From: CAYXRK01 sp964467615
GTDB lineage: Bacteria; Hydrogenedentota; Hydrogenedentia; Hydrogenedentales; GCA-2746185
Assembly: GCA_964467615.1 (NCBI GenBank)
Contig: CAYXRK010000080.1
Coordinates: forward strand, 1-21,068
Direction of reading: 5' to 3'
Length of the DNA: 21,068 nucleotides
Part shown: piece by piece, positions 14,912 to 21,068 of the stretch
Numbering within the stretch: the stretch's first letter is position 1
How the letters are laid out: each line of letters begins with the position of its first letter
Program-made: the position numbers and the translations under genes
The notes under the pieces: model-generated
The model's database searches: none
The model's input: only the letters and a program-made list of their open reading frames with translations
What the model was told of the DNA's origin: nothing

Positions 14912-17900
14912 TCTGGTGTCCCTAGCCTTCTCGCTCGCCAGGGCGAACGGTCGCCTTCCCAGCGCAGTCAAAACCTCAGCCAAGAGCAAGCATAGAATCC
15001 CCACCTCTCGCTGGCCACTCGGCGCTATCGGCGCGCTGCCTGCCGCGCAACCCGGGCCGGGGTCGCCACCGCCGGGTATGACCCCATCTGCCGCCGGGTC
15101 GATCGCCGCATCGAGGTAGTCGGCCGTATCGCCTCCGCTGAATACCACGTTGTTGAATTCTTCGACATTCGCGAGACCGTCTTCGTCCAAATCACCCTCG
15201 CCCGAGAACGGTTCGTTGAGTGCCTTCGCCCCGGCGTCGAAGTCCTCCTTTATGTTTCCTTTCAATTGCGGCCCACAATCTCCGGAGCCGTCGCACCGCA
15301 CCGACGTGTATTCGTTCAGCAATACGATTCCCTCTCCGGCAAGAATGTCCGCGAGCGCCGCTTGCATTTCACCGCTGATACTCATTAGCGCGGCGAAGAG
15401 TTCAAATCGATCCGCCATGCTTCCCGCATCGGGCTCCGCGTTTAACTGATCCAGATTGATCGCGTACGCGCTCTCGGCCGCGGTAGCCAGACCCGACCCA
15501 CCCCCGAAACACGCCACCCGTTCCATCAGCCCCAACGCCGCTAAGTCGGGCACGAAATCCAGATCGAAGTCATCCGACGGCAACTGCAGCTGCAATCTGA
15601 ATCCGTTGTATTGGTTCTCGGCCTGCGCCAAGAGGTCGCACAATTCCAACGGCGCGCGCGTTACAAACAATTCGACAATCCGCGCAAATGTGCCGCCGTT
15701 TCCGTCGTCCGCACGGACCCGAATAAACAGATCGCCGTCCGAAGCGTCCAGGATCGCGGCGGTCAAGAGCGTATCGCCGTCGATGACGAATAGGCCATTG
15801 TCGTCGTCGCCCAACCCCGCGACGAGCGAATAGGTGTGCGTGTCCACTGCGTCTGCATCGGTCGTGGTGAACACACCCACTTCGGTCCCGGCGGGTCCGC
15901 CTTCTACTATCGTGTTGTTGCTCAACGCAATCGCCGTGGGGGCGTGATTGCCTCCCGCGCCTACAACGACGATCGTGAAGGATTGGGAGTCCGACGCCCC
16001 GCTGGCGTCGTTCACCTCGACGTCGACGTCGTTGTTTCCGATGTCCCCTTCCGCGGGTGTACCGGCGAGATCGGCCGTTCCGTCGCCGTTGTCCGAAAGC
16101 GTCAACCAGTCCGGAAGTTGAATCGCATCGAACGTAAGCACGTCACCGTTGTCGGGATCGTCCGCGATCAAGGTGTAATTGTACGCCTCACCCACGATGC
16201 CCGCCGTCACCGCGGTACTGACGATTTCCGGGGCGTCGTTGTCGGAAGACACAACGACGGTAAAGGACTGCTCGGCTGTGCCGCCGTTTCCGTCGTTCGC
16301 CCGCAATACGACGTCGTGGTTGCCCACGTCGAGTTGATCGGGTGTACCGCTGAGCAACGCGGTACCGTCTCCATTGTCGTCCAACGTCAGCCAGAAGGGG
16401 ACCACCGGCCCTGTCACGCTGGGTGTGTCGTCCGGATCGGGATCGGTCGCCACAATCTCGTAAACGTATTCCGTACCGGGCGTCGCGGCCGTTGGCGGAT
16501 CCGTTTCGAACGTGGGCGGACGGTTTTGTTCGACAACGTGTATGACCGCTTCCGACGTGCTTCCTAGGAACACGCCCCCGCCAAGATACTCGGCGGTAGT
16601 CGAGTGCGATCCTTCGCTTAAGGTGCTCGTGCTCAGCGTCGCGACGCCGCTGCCGTTCAGCGTACGGGTCCCGAGAAACGCCGCCCCGTCCCGGAACGTC
16701 ACCATGCCCGATGGCACAAATCCAACGTCACCGTCCGGGGCCACCGTCGCCGTGAACGTCACTTGTTGGCCGAAGAACGAGGGATTGGGGGAAGACTCTA
16801 TCGCCGTGATGGAATCGAAATCGTTCTCCTCGATCGAAATTGTGGCGGACGAAGGCGATCCCGGCGCGATTCCGCTCGAGGGGTTCGTCAGGGATATCGT
16901 CGCCGTTTCCGTTCCCTCGATCTCGTCGTCGTCCACGATGGAGACGGCAAATAATTTTGTCGTGTCTCCGGGATTTATCTGCAGCGTTCCCGTTGATCCG
17001 GCGATGTCCGCGCCCGTCGTCGCGGTCACGCCGTCTATGTCGAAATCAATTGCCACGGCCGATGTCGGTGCGGGACTTAGGTTTACTGTAATCGTCAGCG
17101 TGCCGGCGCCTTCGCTGACCGGAAACGCCGTCGCGGAAAACGATGCGATCGTGGTCGTATCGTTGTCGGTAATCGTCAACGTCGCTGATGAAGGTTCACC
17201 GAGTGAAAGCCCCTCGGAGGGCCCAGACACCGTCAACAGCACCGTCTCGTTGCCTTCGTCCGCGAGATCATCGGACACAGCAACGTTGAACGTCTTCTCC
17301 GTTTCAGCCGGTCCAAATTGCATTATCCCCGATACCGCGGTGTAGTCCGAGCCAGCGGTCGCCGTGCCGTCCGAAGATGCGAAATTCACTGTCACCGGGG
17401 CCCCGGCGGGGCCGCTGAGTACGACCGTTACGATCGCCGTGTTGCCCGTTTCGGCCACGGTGAACGCGCCCGTCTCGAAGCTCACTGTCGGAGCGCCTTG
17501 GCCGGCAGGCGCCGCGGTAACACTCAAGTCGTAGGCCTGGACGTTGTTGTTTGCATCGTCGGTAAACACTCGGACGAAGTAGGTCCCCGCCGCGAACAGG
17601 TCTTGACCCACAATCACTTCCGTAGAACCCGCCGCGGTACTGTCCGCCGTCGCGAGCACACTGACACCATCGGTTGCGAGCAATTGCAATTCCAAATTCA
17701 TTTGATTCAATGAATTGAACGAGGTCCCCGTGTCGCAACTCCCAGTCTGCGGGCCCTGAAGGTACGTTTCGCCTGTGGGGGTGAGCGTGACCGTGATCGA
17801 CCGTGCGTCATCGATGCCGAACGAATAAAAGTCCGCCTCGAAGTTTCCGGCGAGACTCATATCGGTGACCGTCTCGGTCCCGGTGTTGATCGTCCCTAGG

Positions 17901-18853
17901 TCGGCCGCGTCCGAGAACGAAGTATTCCCGGCGAAGCGATCTCCGTAGAATTTCTGCGCGACCAAAACGTCGTCCAACTGCGGACCGTCGAAATTGAAGG
18001 AAATGAACGGCTCCATCAACTTGTTCTCGTTGATGGGGCATACGTGTGCGATACCCAACCCGTGGCCGTGTTCGTGCGAGATCGTATTGCGAAACCCTAG
18101 GCTGTTACCGGAAAAGTTGGCAAAGAAATCCGCGGCGTTCGCCGTGTCGATCACCATATCGCCGACGTTTGGAAAGAAGTTGAACGCAAGAATCCCGGCA
18201 CCGGGGCCGTCTATCGTGTAGCCCCCGATCCGCAGGTCCCCCCGCACGTTCAAAAGACCCGGCGCGCCCGCTGTGTCTCCCGGAAACGTCGCGCCGTCGT
18301 CGTTGGGCTCGAACACGTAGGTGAGCCCCGTCAACTCGCTCCATCGATCGAAAACTTGTTGGTACAAGTCCTGCCATGTCGCGGTGTCCCCGTACAGCGC
18401 GTCAAACGTCGAGAACAAATTGCTCGGCTGATCGCCGTTACCGAGGCCGTCGTCACCCGGTATCGTCGTCCCATCGGGAATGAAACTGAACGTTAGCGTC
18501 GTGGCCTCGCCTTGCGATAAACCGGCCCCGTTCGTGGCGGTGGAGGACCAGCGTTGGTTGAATTGGAACTTTTTCGCGCCGAGAAAAAAGTGCGCTTCGA
18601 GATTTGCGCGCACGCGGGGATCCACGTCGCCCCAGAAGCACAAGGACCTGGGAGGTTCCTCGGCTACCGGCTTGACGTAATAGGAGGGCGTTTCGGTCGA
18701 CGCGTGCTTCGGTGGCGCGAATAACACATCGTCCACGCCCGCGGCGTCGCCTAACGGTAGTTCGATTACAACCGGTCCCGCCCCTCCGAAGGCCACTGCG
18801 CATACCGCAACGGCCGCGATACCGCCGACAATCCACCCCTGTAAAGCACGCAT
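14885..18853 (-). CDS. Secreted M10-like metalloprotease with PPC, Calx-beta, Ig-like and cadherin-like modules
   Basis: 1322 residues, ATG 18853 with AAGGGG about 8 bases upstream. An N-terminal signal peptide (residues 1-25) is followed by a catalytic domain with the full metzincin zinc motif HEHGHGLGIAH (260-270) and a Met-turn candidate KLMEP (Met280), as in matrixins. Then come a pre-peptidase C-terminal-like domain (about 307-447), two Calx-beta domains (454-562, 563-676; endings SATLTITDND and SATISIEEND), a bacterial Ig-like domain (677-773), two putative-Ig (He_PIG-like) repeats (776-868, 871-962) with WLTLxDNGDGTAxLxGTP in each, and a cadherin-like repeat (968-1064). The last 258 residues hold a dockerin/EF-hand-like loop (DLDEDGLANVEEF) near 1230 and end with a short hydrophobic stretch (GILCLLLAEVLTALG), Arg-Arg and a 21-residue tail, perhaps a modified C-terminal sorting signal. 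It probably acts outside the cell on proteins, with Ca-dependent adhesive modules. No inhibitor or secretion genes are adjacent. Confidence 0.88.
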   Translation of the reverse strand: MRALQGWIVGGIAAVAVCAVAFGGAGPVVIELPLGDAAGVDDVLFAPPKHASTETPSYYVKPVAEEPPRSLCFWGDVDPRVRANLEAHFFLGAKKFQFNQRWSSTATNGAGLSQGEATTLTFSFIPDGTTIPGDDGLGNGDQPSNLFSTFDALYGDTATWQDLYQQVFDRWSELTGLTYVFEPNDDGATFPGDTAGAPGLLNVRGDLRIGGYTIDGPGAGILAFNFFPNVGDMVIDTANAADFFANFSGNSLGFRNTISHEHGHGLGIAHVCPINENKLMEPFISFNFDGPQLDDVLVAQKFYGDRFAGNTSFSDAADLGTINTGTETVTDMSLAGNFEADFYSFGIDDARSITVTLTPTGETYLQGPQTGSCDTGTSFNSLNQMNLELQLLATDGVSVLATADSTAAGSTEVIVGQDLFAAGTYFVRVFTDDANNNVQAYDLSVTAAPAGQGAPTVSFETGAFTVAETGNTAIVTVVLSGPAGAPVTVNFASSDGTATAGSDYTAVSGIMQFGPAETEKTFNVAVSDDLADEGNETVLLTVSGPSEGLSLGEPSSATLTITDNDTTTIASFSATAFPVSEGAGTLTITVNLSPAPTSAVAIDFDIDGVTATTGADIAGSTGTLQINPGDTTKLFAVSIVDDDEIEGTETATISLTNPSSGIAPGSPSSATISIEENDFDSITAIESSPNPSFFGQQVTFTATVAPDGDVGFVPSGMVTFRDGAAFLGTRTLNGSGVATLSTSTLSEGSHSTTAEYLGGGVFLGSTSEAVIHVVEQNRPPTFETDPPTAATPGTEYVYEIVATDPDPDDTPSVTGPVVPFWLTLDDNGDGTALLSGTPDQLDVGNHDVVLRANDGNGGTAEQSFTVVVSSDNDAPEIVSTAVTAGIVGEAYNYTLIADDPDNGDVLTFDAIQLPDWLTLSDNGDGTADLAGTPAEGDIGNNDVDVEVNDASGASDSQSFTIVVVGAGGNHAPTAIALSNNTIVEGGPAGTEVGVFTTTDADAVDTHTYSLVAGLGDDDNGLFVIDGDTLLTAAILDASDGDLFIRVRADDGNGGTFARIVELFVTRAPLELCDLLAQAENQYNGFRLQLQLPSDDFDLDFVPDLAALGLMERVACFGGGSGLATAAESAYAINLDQLNAEPDAGSMADRFELFAALMSISGEMQAALADILAGEGIVLLNEYTSVRCDGSGDCGPQLKGNIKEDFDAGAKALNEPFSGEGDLDEDGLANVEEFNNVVFSGGDTADYLDAAIDPAADGVIPGGGDPGPGCAAGSAPIAPSGQREVGILCLLLAEVLTALGRRPFALASEKARDTRLRGTALKG

Positions 18854-18887
18854 TCACCTACCCCTTGTGCCGCCCTCGGCAATAGGC

Positions 18888-18911
18888 GTGGCGGACAGGC
18901 GCGGCCGCCAC
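18888..18911. repeat. Inverted repeat in the 5' leader of the metalloprotease gene
   Basis: GTGGCGG (18888-18894) and CCGCCAC (18905-18911) form a perfect 7-bp stem with a 10-base loop, about 35 bases upstream of the metalloprotease ATG. It could affect translation or be a small dispersed palindrome. No T-run follows in either direction. Confidence 0.35.
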
Positions 18912-18996
18912 ACTCACCAAAGCGCCCTGACAATACCGCAGTGGGGGCCGGACGTGCTACCTTTCCTTTCGCTCGGACTTGAGGCGATCACAACGA

Positions 18997-19488
18997 CTAG
19001 TCAGCGTCACGGCCAACTGACGCGTGGGCCCGCCATTCATCGGGCAACTCAATCGTCGCGACGTCATGACCCGCCCGAACTACTTCGTGGCACTTGACGC
19101 ACGCCATGACTACCTGAAAGAAATTCAGGGTAACGCCTTCTAAATTCCGCGCGTCGACCGATTTTTCCACGTCGGCCAGCGCCGCCCTGAACTGATCTCC
19201 ATAGACGCCATACAGGGTCGAACCCGGGCGCGTCCATTGCGCTTCGACGCTTAATTCGCTCATTCGCCGCGCGCTGGTGCCGATCCGCTCGAAATCCTCC
19301 ATCGCAATGGCGCTCAGCATCGTCTGAGCATGCTGCAATTTCATTTGCATCAGCGACTGCGGCGGGGCTTGGCGCTCCTGCGCGGATACACGTTCCCCTA
19401 CTACGAGATACAATAGCGCGAATCCAGCGAGTATCGCGGCGACAACAGCGGACAGAACCACTTTTGATTTCCGAGTCCATACATTCAT
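18997..19488 (-). CDS. Membrane-tethered mono-heme cytochrome c (class II-like)
   Basis: 163 residues from ATG 19488, chosen because AAGGAG lies 8 bases upstream; earlier in-frame codons to 19572 lack this. Residues 10-30 are one hydrophobic helix (VVLSAVVAAILAGFALLYLVV) that exports and likely anchors the protein. The remainder is helical (LMQMKLQHAQTMLSAIAMEDFERIGTSARRM, then LYGVYGDQFRAALADVEKSV, then LNFFQVVMACVKCHEVVR), and the single heme motif CVKCH (Cys130, Cys133, His134) is on the last helix. A C-terminal heme site on a four-helix bundle is typical of class II cytochromes such as cytochrome c'. The sixth ligand is not evident. It would be an electron carrier or gas-binding protein in the periplasm. 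No oxidase or reductase gene is adjacent in the window. Confidence 0.82.
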   Translation of the reverse strand: MNVWTRKSKVVLSAVVAAILAGFALLYLVVGERVSAQERQAPPQSLMQMKLQHAQTMLSAIAMEDFERIGTSARRMSELSVEAQWTRPGSTLYGVYGDQFRAALADVEKSVDARNLEGVTLNFFQVVMACVKCHEVVRAGHDVATIELPDEWRAHASVGRDAD

Positions 19489-19823
19489 TTTGACGTCTCC
19501 TTTGAGTTCGAGAAGATAGCGGCAAAGTTCGTGCCGTTTAGGCTCAATCGTCGGGCTTATGAAAGCGGGCATAATCGTGCACGAAACGCTGTCACGGCCG
19601 TGAACGAATGACCAGAATTGTTCGATGCCAAGTCACAACTGTTCAACAAATCTATGCGGTGAAACGCTCAGAAGCATCCCGCACTCCGCATTCTTGTGAT
19701 CGGGGACTTTCGCCGACATCGAGATAGGATCGCTTTCTTGCGCAGGCACGGCGGGTCTTGGACACGGCGAGCGCTCGACATTACACTTGCGCGTCACTAA
19801 CGGGTAAAGCAAAGGGATATCCA
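19489..19823. other. Divergent intergenic region between cytochrome c and fabI
   Basis: These 335 bases hold no convincing gene. They contain the cytochrome ribosome site (next to 19488), a 10-bp palindrome CACGGCCGTG at 19593-19602, and the fabI promoter candidate and ribosome site at the right end. I found no good promoter for the cytochrome gene by eye. Confidence 0.5.
19758..19787 (+). promoter_or_regulatory. Sigma-70-like promoter candidate for fabI
   Basis: TTGGAC (19758-19763), 18-base spacer, TACACT (19782-19787), 36 bases upstream of the fabI ATG. It argues against translation starting at the in-frame TTG at 19758. Confidence 0.5.
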
Positions 19824-20612
19824 ATGGGCAACGAGTTGTTGGCGGGAAAGCGTGGGGTAGTGTTTGGCGTCGCGAACGAGCGATCGATCGCGTGGGCTTG
19901 TGCTCAAGCCTGCCGCGATCAAGGCGCGGAACTGGCGTTCAACTACCTAGGTGAGGCGCAGGAGAAGCGCGTCAAGAAACTGATCGAGTCCGTGCCCGGC
20001 GCATCGTGTTGGCCATGCGACGTTTCCAAGGACGATGAGATTGCTGCGTTCTTTGCCGCCGTCGAAACCCATTGGGGTCGCCTCGACTTCCTAATTCATT
20101 CCGTCGCCTACGCCGAGCGCTCCGACTTGGCCGGCACATTCGTCGATACCCCTCGGGACAATTTCAAGCTGGCGCTCGACATCTCCGCGTATTCGTTGGT
20201 CGCGGTTACGCGCGCCGCGGCACCGCTCATGATCGAGGGAGGCAGCGTCATCACCATGTCGTACTACGGCGCGGAGAAGGTCGTTCCAAAATACAACGTA
20301 ATGGGCGTCGCGAAGGCGGCGCTCGAGGCAAGCGCGCGATACCTCGCCTACGATCTCGGCCCCAAAAACATCCGCGTGAATTGCATCAGCGCGGGTGCGT
20401 TGCGCACGCTTTCTTCCGCCGCGTTTCCGGGATTCAAGCAGATGCTGTCTATCGCGGAACAGAACGCGCCGCTTCGCAGAAACGTCACGCAAGAGGAAGT
20501 AGGCAAGACCGCCGTGTATCTTCTCTCCGATCTGGCCTCCGGAGTTACCGGCGAAGTTGTCCACGTCGATAGCGGCTATAACATTCTCGGAATGTTTGGG
20601 GCGACCGAGTAG
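19824..20612 (+). CDS. fabI: Enoyl-[acyl-carrier-protein] reductase (NADH), FabI type
   Basis: 262 residues, ATG 19824 with AAGGG 8 bases upstream. It is a short-chain dehydrogenase-like protein with the FabI-specific cofactor site GVANERSIAW (residues 15-24), in place of the usual SDR glycine motif, and the catalytic group SYYGAEKVVPKYNVMGVAK containing Tyr147, Tyr157 and Lys164 (one residue offset from E. coli Tyr146, Tyr156 and Lys163). The length equals the E. coli enzyme. It reduces the trans-2 double bond of enoyl-ACP in the last step of each fatty-acid elongation cycle, in the cytosol. The gene stands alone with a promoter candidate before it; no other fab genes are in the window. FabI is the known target of triclosan-type inhibitors, and the residues named here are those at that site. 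Confidence 0.95.
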   Translation: MGNELLAGKRGVVFGVANERSIAWACAQACRDQGAELAFNYLGEAQEKRVKKLIESVPGASCWPCDVSKDDEIAAFFAAVETHWGRLDFLIHSVAYAERSDLAGTFVDTPRDNFKLALDISAYSLVAVTRAAAPLMIEGGSVITMSYYGAEKVVPKYNVMGVAKAALEASARYLAYDLGPKNIRVNCISAGALRTLSSAAFPGFKQMLSIAEQNAPLRRNVTQEEVGKTAVYLLSDLASGVTGEVVHVDSGYNILGMFGATE

Positions 20613-20616
20613 CGGA

Positions 20617-20645
20617 TTGTCAGTGTTCGAAGGCCCGAATATACT
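20617..20645 (+). promoter_or_regulatory. Sigma-70-like promoter for pilT
   Basis: TTGTCA (20617-20622), exactly 17 bases, TATACT (20640-20645), starting 5 bases past the fabI stop and about 65 bases before the pilT ATG. It is the best-matching promoter in the window. Confidence 0.62.
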
Positions 20646-20709
20646 TCCGCGGGGCGATCCCGGACTCACGACGATCGATCACTGACACCCGGTAAATTGG
20701 GGGACTTTT

Positions 20710-21068
20710 ATGTCACGGCTCTTGGAAATCCTGCAAAACGCGATCCGGCACGGCGCGTCCGATGTGCATCTCACGGTCGGCAGCCCGCCCGCCTGCCGCG
20801 TGGATGGCCGTGTCCGGTTCTTCGACTCTGACAAAAACCTCGCGCCGGCCGATACGCTCGCCTTCCTCGAAGAAATAATGGATGAGGACCAGCGGAAGGC
20901 CTTTCTGCGCAGCGGGGATGCGGACCTCGCCTACAGCGTCCCCGGCCTGGGACGGTTCCGCGTCAACGTGCTCCGGCAACGCGGAACGGTCGGCATCATC
21001 ATGCGCCACGTGCGTGGGAAGGTCCTCAATTTTGACGAACTCAACCTCCCGGCCGCGATGAACAAAGT
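20710..21068 (+). CDS. pilT: Twitching-motility ATPase PilT, N-terminal part (3' truncated by window edge)
   Basis: The frame opens at ATG 20710 with GGGGGA 6 bases upstream and runs off the window after 119 codons. It begins MSRLLEILQNAIRHGASDVHL and contains GSPPACRVDGRVRFF, DADLAYSVPGLGRFRVNV, RQRGTVGIIMRHV and LNFDELNLP, which match the N-terminal PAS-like domain of PilT/PilU/PilB-type secretion ATPases; ASDVHLTVGxPP is typical of PilT. The Walker and Asp/His boxes would follow beyond the edge. PilT hexamers at the inner membrane power type IV pilus retraction. A PilU or GspE-like paralogue is possible because the catalytic half is not visible. It has its own promoter candidate after fabI. 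Confidence 0.88.
   Translation, partial: MSRLLEILQNAIRHGASDVHLTVGSPPACRVDGRVRFFDSDKNLAPADTLAFLEEIMDEDQRKAFLRSGDADLAYSVPGLGRFRVNVLRQRGTVGIIMRHVRGKVLNFDELNLPAAMNK

Noticed and set aside
15836..16567. Plus-strand frame rich in Arg/Val within the metalloprotease
   Set aside because: Antisense to repeated Ig-like modules; no protein family features.
19633..19824. Minus-strand 63-codon frame in the cytochrome-fabI gap
   Set aside because: Begins over the fabI start codon, has no ribosome site, and has unstructured composition.
20618..20687. Inverted repeat TGTCAGTG / CACTGACA flanking the fabI-pilT gap
   Set aside because: Only 8 bp with 54 bases between, and the left copy overlaps the pilT -35 box; chance is likely.
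1..21068. CRISPR array, prophage, toxin-antitoxin or defence cassette
   Set aside because: No regular direct repeats with spacers, no phage or restriction genes, and the XRE gene has no toxin partner beside it.

Overview
The window looks like a chromosomal segment from a GC-rich, free-living, Gram-negative-type bacterium. The gene styles (long Gln/Gly-rich coiled-coil membrane protein beside a membrane VWA protein, caspase-like secreted protein, secreted metalloprotease with Calx-beta and Ig-like modules, GspG-like modules, zinc-less bL33, PilT, FabI) remind me of Planctomycetota or Hydrogenedentota-type genomes. That placement is an inference from gene style, not from a marker-gene comparison. 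I see no rRNA, tRNA, CRISPR array, phage genes or complete transposase gene.

Layout. (1) 1-4459, plus strand: a tight three-gene operon with the 3' part of a DUF4175-like protein, a membrane-anchored VWA/glutamine-amidotransferase-like protein, and a secreted caspase-fold protein whose expected catalytic Cys appears to be Thr. (2) 4482-10488, minus strand: a lipoprotein with two GspG-like modules, a short YegD-type Hsp70, a class-III aminotransferase, a coiled-coil/XRE regulator and a sodium:solute symporter, separated by good terminators. (3) 10730-13593, minus strand: a two-domain M16 zinc peptidase gene split by a 99-bp palindromic MITE with 28-bp perfect terminal inverted repeats and a TA target duplication. 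Removing 101 bp restores one 920-codon frame exactly. (4) 13803-14582, plus strand: a PP2C-type phosphatase divergent from the M16 gene. (5) 14661-18853, minus strand: ribosomal protein bL33 (a short gene, 58 codons) behind a 1322-residue secreted M10-like metalloprotease. (6) 18997-19488, minus strand: a membrane-tethered mono-heme cytochrome c. (7) 19824 to the end, plus strand: enoyl-ACP reductase FabI, then the start of pilT, which runs off the window.

How the genes fit together: the first operon resembles the MoxR/BatA-type VWA clusters that sit at the cell envelope. The remaining genes are mostly single housekeeping or envelope genes with their own signals. The clearest unusual items are the MITE-disrupted M16 gene, the probable pseudo-caspase in the VWA operon, the lipoprotein with tandem pseudopilin-like modules, and a REP-like palindrome at 10579-10631. 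I did not find a convincing wholly new system; the VWA/pseudo-caspase operon is the best candidate for unexplored function.
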